Source: Verrucomicrobiota bacterium
GTDB taxonomy: Bacteria; Verrucomicrobiota; Verrucomicrobiia; Limisphaerales; PALSA-1396
Assembly (NCBI GenBank): GCA_016200005.1
Contig: JACQFP010000021.1
Location: forward strand, 1 to 64,000
Reading direction: 5' to 3'
Length of the DNA: 64,000 nucleotides
Shown: in pieces, positions 57,507 through 64,000 of the stretch
Layout of the letters: every line of letters starts with the position of its first letter
How positions within the stretch are numbered: position 1 is the first letter of the stretch
Translations under genes and position numbers: made by a program
Notes under the pieces: generated by a model
Seen by the model: the letters and a program-made list of their open reading frames with translations, nothing else
Database searches by the model: none
Told to the model about the DNA's origin: nothing

Positions 57507-57566
57507 CCTCACCCGGCCGGAGGCCACCCTCTCCCCCTTGGAGGGGAGAGGGAAGGGTGAGGGGGC
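57507..57566. repeat. GC-rich hairpin repeat of the DUF559-flanking family
   Basis: Contains CCCCTCACCC, CCCTCTCCCCC and GGGGAGAGGG forming a stem-loop right after the dehydratase gene, where it could also terminate transcription. It is related to the repeats at 16574, 17029, 32256, 32410 and 59489. Confidence 0.65.
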
Positions 57567-57623
57567 AAACTCCAGAGGTCACACCGCGTGTTACGCCACG
57601 AATCGCGCGCAATTCCTATCGCG

Positions 57624-57697
57624 TGGCTGTCCGACCTGGATTCGAACCAGGACAAATGCCTCCAAAGGGCATTGTGCTACCGTTACACCATCGGACA
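57624..57697 (-). tRNA. tRNA-Gln (TTG)
   Basis: On the minus strand the acceptor TGTCCGA pairs with TCGGACA. The anticodon loop CTTTGGA gives TTG, the T loop is TTCGAAT, and CCA is encoded at the 3' end. All four arms close. It lies between the dehydratase and PQQ-like genes with no neighbour tRNA. Confidence 0.93.
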
Positions 57698-57768
57698 GTA
57701 ACTTACAGCCTCCAGCCAATATTATGCGTCACTCAAGCGGGGTCGCAAGCAGTTTGTAATGGGTCAGT

Positions 57769-57874
57769 GGAGCGCGGCATTTAAGCCGCGTCAGGGTTCC
57801 GCAACCGGCTACGCTTTGTCCGATTTCAAGCCTTCTACACTTCGGGAGTTGAAGCGGCATAAATGCCGCGCTCC
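57769..57874. repeat. 106-bp inverted-repeat (REP-like) element, copy 2
   Basis: Arms GGAGCGCGGCATTTAAGCC and GGCATAAATGCCGCGCTCC. Same size and layout as 10757-10863. The change A to C at one arm position is matched by T to G in the other arm, keeping the pairing. Confidence 0.8.
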
Positions 57875-58078
57875 TTCGGTCTCACAACCAAAACCGGCTT
57901 TCACTGACCCGCTACAGCAGTTTCGTCGTTCAGACCACGCGCCATGCGGGAGTTCGCCCGTCGTGCGCACCAGAAACTTTCCGGTCCCAATGCAGGCAGA
58001 GTCAATGCCCGCCGATCGGCCGGCGATTTTATTTTCCACCTCATTGACTTGATTTGGTTGCCTTGTCACTCTGTTCCC

Positions 58079-59446
58079 ATGACCAATGAGCAATGCCTGT
58101 TCTCCGTCTGCCCCAGCGAGTCAAGCCGCGTGAACTGGAGCGGATTCCTTTCAGTCTTGGTGGTGATGATGTTGACCCTCGGCTGGTCGGCAGCCGGAGG
58201 GGACTGGCCGGAGTTCCGTGGGCCGTGGGGTGATGGCCATGTCTCGGCGCCGGGCGACACCAAACCGATCGGCCTGCCACTTCACTGGAGCGAGACGAAC
58301 AACCTCAAATGGAAAACGGAAATCCCTTATCGCGGCTGGTCCACACCCGTCGTGCTGGGCGGTCAGGTCTGGTTGACCACGGCGATGGAAGATGGCCACG
58401 ACTACTTCGCCATTTGCTTGGACAAGGAGAACGGCAAGATGCTTTTCAACGAGAAAGTTTTCCACACTGACAACCCCGAGCCGCTCGGCAACGGTGCCTC
58501 CATGAATTGTTACGCCACACCTTCGCCGGTGATCGAGCCGGGCCGTGTTTACGTCCACTTTGGCAGCGCGGGCACGGCGTGTCTGGACACCAAAACGGGC
58601 AAGCCTTTGTGGCGGCGGAGCGATCTGCCTTGCCGCCATTATCGCGGCCCGTCGGCGTCGCCAGTCGTTTTCGAAAATCTGTTGATCCTGACTTTCGACG
58701 GTGCCGACCTGCAATACACCGCCGCCCTCGACAAGCAGACTGGCAAGACCGTTTGGAAAACCAATCGCTCAGTCGTGTGGAATGACGAAAATGTCCCGGG
58801 GCCAATGGCGAAGGATGGGGATTTGCGCAAGTCCCACGGCACGCCGTTGATCGCGACCGTCGGCGGGAAAGCCCAGTTGATCAGCGTCGGCGCCAAGGCA
58901 TCGTATGGTTACGACCCGCGCACGGGACACGAAATCTGGCGGGTGGAATACAACGACTGGTCGAGCGCGCCTCGGCCACTGTTCGACAAGGGTCTCGCTT
59001 TCATCGTCACCGGCCTGACAAAAAAAGAACTGTGGGCGGTCAAAGCGGACGGACGAGGGAACGTTACCGACACGCATGTGGCGTGGAAGCTCACCACGCG
59101 CGTGGGCAAGTACGCCTCGCCCCTGCTCGTGGATGGTCTGATCTACACTGCGGCCGATGAGAGCTTCGTCACCTGCGCCGAAGCGGCCACGGGACAGGTC
59201 GTCTGGACTGAACGCATCGGCGGCAAATACGCGGCCTCGCCGATTTACGCCGATGGACGGTTGTATTTCTTCAGTCAGGAAGGCACAACCACTGTGCTCA
59301 AACCCGGACGCGCCTTGGAAGTGATCGCGACTAACACGCTGGCGAACGGCTTCATGGCCTCGCCCGCGGTGTCCGGGAAGGCGTTCTACCTGAGAACCAA
59401 GACTCATCTTTACCGGGTTGAATCCCCGGCGTCCGCGAGCAAGTAA
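58079..59446 (+). CDS. Secreted PQQ-like beta-propeller protein
   Basis: About 455 residues from ATG 58079. N-terminal membrane/signal segment (FLSVLVVMMLTLGWSAAGGD), then WPEFRGPWGDGH, the start typical of verrucomicrobial PQQ-like proteins. Repeated blades with AxDxxTGKxxW motifs follow (CLDTKTGKPLWRRS; ALDKQTGKTVWKTN; CAEAATGQVVWTERIG). No PQQ ligands are certain, so a dehydrogenase role is unproved; it may be a structural propeller. The longer in-frame start at 57944 overlaps repeat sequence. Confidence 0.85.
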   Translation: MTNEQCLFSVCPSESSRVNWSGFLSVLVVMMLTLGWSAAGGDWPEFRGPWGDGHVSAPGDTKPIGLPLHWSETNNLKWKTEIPYRGWSTPVVLGGQVWLTTAMEDGHDYFAICLDKENGKMLFNEKVFHTDNPEPLGNGASMNCYATPSPVIEPGRVYVHFGSAGTACLDTKTGKPLWRRSDLPCRHYRGPSASPVVFENLLILTFDGADLQYTAALDKQTGKTVWKTNRSVVWNDENVPGPMAKDGDLRKSHGTPLIATVGGKAQLISVGAKASYGYDPRTGHEIWRVEYNDWSSAPRPLFDKGLAFIVTGLTKKELWAVKADGRGNVTDTHVAWKLTTRVGKYASPLLVDGLIYTAADESFVTCAEAATGQVVWTERIGGKYAASPIYADGRLYFFSQEGTTTVLKPGRALEVIATNTLANGFMASPAVSGKAFYLRTKTHLYRVESPASASK

Positions 59447-59488
59447 CGCACGGCGGCGGCGGGTAGCTCACCGGAGGATTTGTTTGAA

Positions 59489-59543
59489 CGCCCGCCCTCA
59501 TCCCGGCCTTCTCCCCCGAGGGGAAGGAGAATCGTTCGCCGCT
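59489..59543. repeat. GC-rich hairpin repeat, further copy
   Basis: Contains CCCGCCCTCATCCCGGCC, CTTCTCCCCCGAGGGG and AAGGAGAATCGTTCGCC; the last matches the flank of the copy at 32281-32302. No gene overlaps it. Confidence 0.6.
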
Positions 59544-59582
59544 TCTTTGGAATGTCGTGCGATGGGAACAGCGGCGGTGAAC

Positions 59583-59650
59583 ACGCACGCACCAAACGCT
59601 TCGCGAGGTTTCGAGTCGTCCGGCAGTCGCGAAGCGTTTGGAGTGCGCGT
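59583..59650. repeat. Inverted repeat with 24-bp arms
   Basis: ACGCACGCACCAAACGCTTC... at 59583-59606 pairs with the complement at 59627-59650 (21 of 24 positions). The surrounding 59651-60060 is repeat-like GC-rich DNA with only spurious reading frames; I see no gene in it. Confidence 0.65.
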
Positions 59651-60076
59651 GGCTTTAGCACCGCTTTATGGCAGGCCGCGACGGGGCGGGCGGTGACGGG
59701 AAAATATCCTGAAGGGATTACGTCATTCAGCCCGGCGTTGACCGATGAAATCGGGCTACGCTGGGTAGTGAATCACAAATTGAAATCAATCCCGAGGGGG
59801 TTGAACCAAATCGCGGCGGGACGGCGATGCAACCCCGCCTGCCCCGATACGGTTTATCGGGGTTGGGGTTGATGTGTTTTTGGACGACCTGCCCCGCCAT
59901 AGCGCAGCGACGGCGGGTGACCCAGGGTAGTCGCTCCGCGCCAACCCTAGGCTGATAGATGGAATGCCGTTGGGATTCGGAGCGCGGGTTTGCGGCATGC
60001 AGCACAGCGCCAAACGCGACACAGTATTCCTTCAAAAACCGTGTGGTTTTACAGCCAAATTTAATGAAAACACTGC

Positions 60077-60105
60077 TTGACGTGAAAAGTGCAGGATGCC
60101 ATATT
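60077..60105 (+). promoter_or_regulatory. Candidate promoter of the NYN gene
   Basis: TTGACG (60077), 17-bp spacer, CATATT (60100). About 100 bp before the NYN start, leaving room for the hairpin leader at 60153. Confidence 0.45.
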
Positions 60106-60152
60106 GTCTCCGCAGCTTCGGAATATAGATTTGAATCGAGGCTGCATATTTA

Positions 60153-60174
60153 GCGAGCTCCTGCGGGAGCTCGC
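60153..60174 (+). terminator. Hairpin in the leader of the NYN gene
   Basis: Perfect 9-bp stem GCGAGCTCC/GGAGCTCGC with a TGCG loop, followed by ATTTTAT, 29 bp before the NYN ATG. It could be an attenuator or a target for the encoded nuclease; there is no upstream gene for which it would be an ordinary terminator. Confidence 0.5.
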
Positions 60175-60203
60175 ATTTTATCTCAAACGTATCTTAAAAA
60201 ATT

Positions 60204-61037
60204 ATGAAAAGAATCGCCGTCTTCGTCGATGCTGGTTACCTCTTCGCACAAGGTTCAAAGCTTCTCACCGGTCAAAATTGCCGACGCAGCGAAATCGAAA
60301 TTGACCTTGATCGCGCCTTTAATGCGTTGGAGGAACTCGCTGTCCGCCTAAGCGGAATTCCGTTACTCAGGATTTATTGGTATGATGGAACAGCCACTGG
60401 TCCGACTCCTCAGCACATTGCTGTTGCCGGGAAGCCTCGAGTCAAGCTCCGTCTGGGTTTCGTCAACACTGCTGGTTTTCAGAAGGGCGTAGATTCGCTG
60501 ATTGTTACCGACATGATTACATTGGCGCGGAATGGCGCGATGGGTGACGCTTTGCTGCTTTCTGGTGACGAAGATGTTCGTGTCGGAGTTCAGCAAGCAC
60601 AAGAATTCGGCGTGCGCGTGCATCTTTTGGGAATTACTCCATGCCGTGGAAGCCAATCTCAATTTCTCCTTCAAGAAGCCGACACGACCAACGAGTGGAC
60701 GCTCGCGGACGTCTCTAAATTTCTTGTCCATCATCCAAGTGTTTTTCCAAGTGCGCAGCCTGGAAAGAAAGCGCTCACTTCATCTGCCAGTGTCCAAGGT
60801 TCGACTCAAGCCGCTTCTTTGACAGCGCTTGCCGACGAAGCCGCCAAAGTAATCCGAATTGAAGCTGCGGTAGTCGACAGCTTGATCGCAAATTACGAGT
60901 CAAATCGTCAACTGCCACCTTTGGTAGATAGACCCCTCTTGGGTTTAGCCAAGAAGCAGTTTGGAATTTTGAGTCCCGACCAACGAGAAAAACTTCGAGC
61001 AGCATTCGTTGAAGCTCTCCGCAAAAATCGTCCGTGA
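60204..61037 (+). CDS. NYN-domain (PIN-like) ribonuclease
   Basis: 277 residues. The NYN/LabA-type fold begins MKRIAVFVDAGYLFAQG (first acidic metal ligand in VDAGY), continues LRIYWYDGTA, GVDSLIVTDMITLARNG (Asp) and LLLSGDEDVRVGVQQAQEFG (SGDxD). These acidic residues form the PIN-like metal site. The C-terminal 110 residues are unfamiliar and partly helical, and may bind RNA. It stands alone behind a hairpin leader. 61038-61242 holds no recognisable gene. Confidence 0.85.
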   Translation: MKRIAVFVDAGYLFAQGSKLLTGQNCRRSEIEIDLDRAFNALEELAVRLSGIPLLRIYWYDGTATGPTPQHIAVAGKPRVKLRLGFVNTAGFQKGVDSLIVTDMITLARNGAMGDALLLSGDEDVRVGVQQAQEFGVRVHLLGITPCRGSQSQFLLQEADTTNEWTLADVSKFLVHHPSVFPSAQPGKKALTSSASVQGSTQAASLTALADEAAKVIRIEAAVVDSLIANYESNRQLPPLVDRPLLGLAKKQFGILSPDQREKLRAAFVEALRKNRP

Positions 61038-61242
61038 GCCTTTTTTGTGAGTCTTGGAACTGGCGGTAAAGATATGGCCGCTCGATTGAAATAATTTTGA
61101 CGGTGGAAAGACCGGGAGCGCACATGCTGGCCCAACCAAAGCTAGGCTGGCCGGAGATGCCCGCACCTGCCACCGCCACTTCCCAAGCGTATTGCACGAT
61201 GGATTATTTCAAATCCAAATTAGGGCTGGCTCATGGTTCATT

Positions 61243-61368
61243 TTACGGCCCATTCTTCCCATGCACCTTCGCCGCGACTTTCAGGCGTAGCGCGTTGAGC
61301 CGGATGAAGCCGGTGGCGTCGTCCTGGTTGTAGGCTTTGGTCGGGTCGGCTTCCATCGTCGTATTCAT
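61243..61368 (-). pseudogene. Copy of the 3' end of argG (tail 3)
   Basis: Reads [20 protein letters not shown] then [21 protein letters not shown]. The DNA of 61261-61360 matches the argG end closely. It starts 3 bases after the stop of the ParE-like toxin gene. There is no argG body in front of it. Confidence 0.9.
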
Positions 61369-61371
61369 TGT

Positions 61372-61662
61372 TTATTCAAATAGCGGGGGCAAATCTCTTA
61401 CACCGTCCAGCACCCGCACAACTTCAACGCCGCCGTCAAACAGGCGATAGAAGATGACATGGTGACCGACAACAAAGCTGCGCAAGCCGGGCGATAATTC
61501 CGGACGCTCGCGTCCCATGTGCGGCATTGAGGCGAGCGTCGGAAACCTCGAGACGATGGCGCGAATGTATTTGTCTGCCGCAGCCGGGTTGTCATGTGCG
61601 ATGTAGAGCCAGATTTCATCCAAGTCTGACCTTGCCTCCGCTGAAACCCGGTATTGATTCAT
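61372..61662 (-). CDS. ParE/RelE-family toxin
   Basis: 96 residues: YRVSAEARSDLDEIWLYIAH, FPTLASMPHMGRERPELSPG, LRSFVVGHHVIFYRLFDGGV. These are the typical ParE-type strand order and Arg/Tyr positions. It inhibits growth by blocking gyrase or cleaving mRNA, depending on subtype. ATG overlaps the antitoxin stop by 4 bp. The pair lies between two argG tail copies, so it is an acquired unit. Confidence 0.9.
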   Translation of the reverse strand: MNQYRVSAEARSDLDEIWLYIAHDNPAAADKYIRAIVSRFPTLASMPHMGRERPELSPGLRSFVVGHHVIFYRLFDGGVEVVRVLDGVRDLPPLFE

Positions 61663-61913
61663 GCACCAGATTTCTTCAGGCGTTCGCGTCCGGCCCGGCC
61701 AACGTCCTCGGCCAGTTGCATCACGTTCTTGTCGTCGTAAGTCTGATAATGCCCGTCGTTCAAATCATCAATGCCGCTGGTGATTTCACCTTTCAAAGCA
61801 GTGAGTTGCCGTTGGCGAAACGCATCTGATCCCGTCCACCAACGGAACAGTTCGTATTGTTCATCCGGGCCAAGCTCGGCGGCGGCCAATTTGATTTTTT
61901 CAACGGCACTCAT
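61659..61913 (-). CDS. Antitoxin of the ParE-type pair
   Basis: 84 residues, helical and charged (VEKIKLAAAELGPDEQYELF, DDKNVMQLAEDVGRAGRERL). It precedes and overlaps the toxin gene, the usual order. No DNA-binding motif is obvious; the family resembles addiction-module antitoxins common in Verrucomicrobia and Cyanobacteria. 31 bp downstream of the second argG tail. Confidence 0.78.
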   Translation of the reverse strand: MSAVEKIKLAAAELGPDEQYELFRWWTGSDAFRQRQLTALKGEITSGIDDLNDGHYQTYDDKNVMQLAEDVGRAGRERLKKSGA

Positions 61914-61944
61914 AGTTTGAGATTATCACACCGCCGAGGCGGTG

Positions 61945-62061
61945 CTATTTCTTTTTATGCACCTTCGCCGCGACTTTCAGGCGCAGGCCGTTCAACCGGA
62001 TGAAGCCGGTGGCGTCGTCCTGGTTGTAGGCTTTGGTCGGGTCGGCTTCCATCGTGGCCAT
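61945..62061 (-). pseudogene. Copy of the 3' end of argG (tail 2)
   Basis: Reads [20 protein letters not shown] then [18 protein letters not shown]. About 92% identical by eye to the corresponding 117 bp of argG. It begins 22 bp after the ORF6N stop. Confidence 0.92.
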
Positions 62062-62083
62062 TATAGCCGGGCGGGGGCGCAGT

Positions 62084-62671
62084 TCACGGTTTTTTCTTTC
62101 GTCTGGATTTGGTTCTTTGTTTTGCCGCCATCCCGGCGTGAAAACCGATTTCACGCCTTGGTGGTTCGGGCAGCGGCGGCGGATCGAGTATGTCCATGAC
62201 GCGCTGCAGCACTTCCACAATGGCAACTTCATGCCCGTCGAGACGCGCGGTCAATTTCTTTTCCAAGGCGGCCAGTTGGCGCGCGAGTTCCTTCGTGCCG
62301 CCGAGCAGTTCGCGCATCTTCACAAACGCACGCACCACGAACACGCTCATGCGCACCGCTTCCGGGCTGTTGAGAACGTTGGCCGCCATGATCGCGCCGT
62401 TTTCGGTGAAGGCGTAGGGCAGTTTGCGCCGCCCGCCGTGCGAACTTGATATCGCAATTTGCGATATCAAGTTGGAATGCTCTTCGCGCGTCAGTTGAAA
62501 GAGGAAATCATCAGGAAACCGCTGACGGTTGCGTTTGACCGCCTCGTTGAAGCGGAATGTCGGGACACCAAAGATGCGCGCCAAGTCAGAATCGAGAATA
62601 ACTTTCTGCCCGCGAATCGTCCGAATCAGCGAACTGATGTTTTCCAAGCGGGATAAGCTCTGTTTGCTCAT
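62084..62671 (-). CDS. ORF6N-domain DNA-binding protein
   Basis: 195 residues. The N-terminal ORF6N domain (LIRTIRGQKVILDSDLARIF, RQRFPDDFLFQLTREEHSNL, SQIAISSSHGGRRKLPYAFT, ENGAIMAANVL) is followed by a coiled coil (ELARQLAALEKKLTARLDG) and a basic tail. Such proteins are phage-type antirepressors or regulators. Codons 67-77 (NLISQIAIS) form a perfect 31-bp palindrome, and five more palindromes of the same design lie upstream of the start. It sits between argG and an argG tail copy. Confidence 0.87.
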   Translation of the reverse strand: MSKQSLSRLENISSLIRTIRGQKVILDSDLARIFGVPTFRFNEAVKRNRQRFPDDFLFQLTREEHSNLISQIAISSSHGGRRKLPYAFTENGAIMAANVLNSPEAVRMSVFVVRAFVKMRELLGGTKELARQLAALEKKLTARLDGHEVAIVEVLQRVMDILDPPPLPEPPRREIGFHAGMAAKQRTKSRRKKKP

Positions 62672-62924
62672 GTTCGTTGCTCTTCCAAGCGGTCACAATT
62701 TGTGACCGGTTCAAGTTCTGATAAATGCCCGAACTTATCGAAATTGCCAATTGGTTCATCATCGGCTTGATATCGCAAATTGCGATATCAAACGGCATTT
62801 CGATCTTCGTTCAAGATCACAAGTTGTGACCTTGAAATTCTTGCCGCTCAACTTGAAGTTCCAATTTGGGACTTCAAGTTGCAGCTTCCGATTTCGTTTA
62901 AGATCGCAATTTGCGACCTCAAAC
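62443..62924. repeat. Set of six palindromes with CAA-N-TTG centres around the ORF6N gene
   Basis: P1 62443-62473 (31 bp, perfect, inside the ORF6N codons); P2 62690-62708 (19 bp, perfect); P3 62767-62791 (25 bp, perfect); P4 62812-62834 (23 bp, one mismatch); P5 62849-62881 (33 bp, one mismatch); P6 62896-62924 (29 bp, two mismatches). Arms differ (ATATCG, GGTCA, GATCA, AAGTTC, GATCG) but the centre is constant. P2-P6 fill the 257 bp between the ORF6N start and the argG stop. Confidence 0.85.
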
Positions 62925-62928
62925 GGGT

Positions 62929-64000
62929 CTATTTCTTCCTCTGCACCTTTGCCGCGACTTTCAGGCGCAGGGCGTTAAGCCGGATAAAGCCGGTGGCGTC
63001 GTCCTGATTGTAGGCTTTGGTCGGGTCGGCTTCCATCGTGGCGAGGTGCGGGTTGTAGAGGCTCACCGGGGACTTGCGGCCGGCGACCATGAGGTTGCCC
63101 TTGTAAAGTTTCACGCGCACCGTGCCGGTCACGTTCTTCTGGCTCTCGGTCACGAGCGCCTGCAACGCCAGCCGTTCCGGCGCGAACCAGTAGCCGTAAT
63201 ACACCAGCTCCGCGTAGCGCGGGATGAGCGAGTCGCGCAGGTGCATGACTTCGCGGTCCATTGTGAGGCTCTCGATCTGCCGATGCGCGAAATGCAGGAT
63301 CGCGCCGCCGGGCGTCTCGTAAACGCCACGCGATTTCATGCCCACGTAACGGTTCTCCACCATGTCCACGCGCCCGACGCCATGTTTGCCGCCGAGTTTG
63401 TTCAAAGTTTTCATCACGCCGAGCGGCGAAAGTTTTTTGCCGTTCACGGCCACGCAATTGCCCTTCGCGAAATCCAGCGTGACGAACTCCGGTTTGTCGG
63501 GCGTGTCTTCGGGGAACACGGAGAGCGTGGTGAACGAGCCGCGAAACTTCTTGTCGCTCGCGTCCAGCCACGGGTCTTCGAGGATGCCCGCCTCGTAAGA
63601 GATGTGCAGCAGGTTGCGGTCGGAAGAAAACGGTTTCTTCGCGCTGGCTTGCACAGGAATCTTCTTCCTGTCGCAGTAGGCGATCATTTCCGCGCGGCCC
63701 GGGAACTCACTGCGATACCGCGCGTCGCGCCACGGAGCAATCACCTGCAAATCCGGCGCGAGCGCGGCGGCGGTGAGTTCGAAGCGCACCTGATCATTTC
63801 CCTTGCCCGTCGCGCCGTGAGCGATGGCGTCGGCCTTTTCCTGTTTGGCGATCTCGACCATCCGCTTGGCGATGAGCGGGCGGGCGATGCTCGTGCCGAG
63901 GAAGTATTGTCCCTCGTAAATCGCGCCCGCGCGAATCATCGGATAGATGAAGTCGCGCGCGAATTCCTCCTGAAGGTCGTCAATGTAAATCTTCGACGCG
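62929..64000 (-). CDS. argG: Argininosuccinate synthase, partial (5' end beyond the window)
   Basis: At least 357 C-terminal residues, open to the right edge. Condenses citrulline and aspartate with ATP in arginine synthesis. Recognisable segments: [105 protein letters not shown]. The N-terminal ATP P-loop is outside the window. Its last 115 bp recur twice downstream (61945-62061 and 61243-61368), each copy following an accessory gene. Confidence 0.95.
   Translation of the reverse strand, partial: ASKIYIDDLQEEFARDFIYPMIRAGAIYEGQYFLGTSIARPLIAKRMVEIAKQEKADAIAHGATGKGNDQVRFELTAAALAPDLQVIAPWRDARYRSEFPGRAEMIAYCDRKKIPVQASAKKPFSSDRNLLHISYEAGILEDPWLDASDKKFRGSFTTLSVFPEDTPDKPEFVTLDFAKGNCVAVNGKKLSPLGVMKTLNKLGGKHGVGRVDMVENRYVGMKSRGVYETPGGAILHFAHRQIESLTMDREVMHLRDSLIPRYAELVYYGYWFAPERLALQALVTESQKNVTGTVRVKLYKGNLMVAGRKSPVSLYNPHLATMEADPTKAYNQDDATGFIRLNALRLKVAAKVQRKK

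Noticed and set aside
57759-58052. Plus-strand frame starting MGQWSAAFKPRQG
   Set aside because: It covers the 106-bp palindromic element and overlaps the start of the PQQ-like gene; codons follow the repeat.
59727-60035. Minus-strand frames in the 59.7-60.0 kb region
   Set aside because: Low-quality frames over repeat-like DNA with no domain, start context or neighbour support.
61243-62061. Integron-type cassette array
   Set aside because: Spacing resembles gene cassettes, but the repeats are protein-coding argG ends rather than folded attC sites, and no integrase gene is in the window.
62690-62924. Possible CRISPR array upstream of ORF6N
   Set aside because: Units are individually palindromic, differ from each other, and are separated by irregular short gaps; there are no constant repeats, spacers or cas genes.

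Overview
The window looks like a chromosomal segment of a Verrucomicrobia-type bacterium (PVC superphylum, probably near Pedosphaera/Limisphaerales). This rests on gene content: a very large secreted 'membrane-bound dehydrogenase' with HEAT repeats and a C-terminal heme domain, an FG-GAP protein, a secreted sulfatase, PQQ-like propellers, DUF1080-type domains, a choice-of-anchor Q protein, and many palindromic dispersed repeats. This is family knowledge, not a database match.

Layout. 1-3.9 kb: the 3' part of an RHS gene with an HExxH tip, a small lipoprotein, and an IS element. 4.0-10.5 kb: secreted catabolic genes (FG-GAP, PVC dehydrogenase/cytochrome c, sulfatase). 10.5-17.2 kb: a scarred accessory region with a frameshifted HEAT gene, a beta-helix gene broken by one in-frame stop, a GNAT plus two tiny ORFs, a damaged aldehyde dehydrogenase (ALDH), a DUF559 gene between inverted repeats, and several copies of ALDH and deoC 3' ends. 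17.2-20.7 kb: GDSL hydrolase, a probably PPi-dependent phosphofructokinase, and deoC. 21-26.7 kb: a TolC/MFP/RND efflux operon. 26.8-30.4 kb: a beta-propeller, a LamG/DUF1080-like protein and DUF1259, divergent from ChrB. 30.4-37 kb: a metal efflux operon (TolC, CusA with an in-frame stop, NicO-type Ni/Co exporter) with no visible adaptor gene. 37.1-39.5 kb: a GMC oxidoreductase-DUF1080 fusion.

39.7-55.4 kb is a phosphate/arsenic block: porin, pstS-C-A-B, phoU, arsR, arsM, a DevBCA-like ABC exporter, ACR3, arsC, a DUF1573 protein, phoB and phoR. Both the porin and phoB are preceded by arrays of TCGTCAC-like heptamers in exact 11-bp phase, a Pho-box architecture. Phosphate uptake and arsenic detoxification therefore sit together, probably because arsenate enters through phosphate systems. 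55.5-59.4 kb: a YjhG-type sugar-acid dehydratase, tRNA-Gln(TTG) and a PQQ-like propeller. 60.2-64 kb: a NYN nuclease, a ParE-type toxin-antitoxin pair, an ORF6N gene with an array of palindromes, and argG running off the right edge.

Most unusual: (1) at argG, ALDH and deoC, and possibly CusA, copies of the host gene's 3' part lie downstream, each usually starting within about 25 nt of an accessory gene's stop codon, as if accessory genes were added as [gene + host-gene tail] units; (2) six palindromes around the ORF6N gene share a CAA-N-TTG centre but have different arms, and one frame of each encodes an SQ motif matching the ORF6N domain; (3) a predicted oxidise-then-cleave 3-keto-glycoside fusion enzyme. 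Several genes carry single-base lesions, so assembly error is a live alternative for those.
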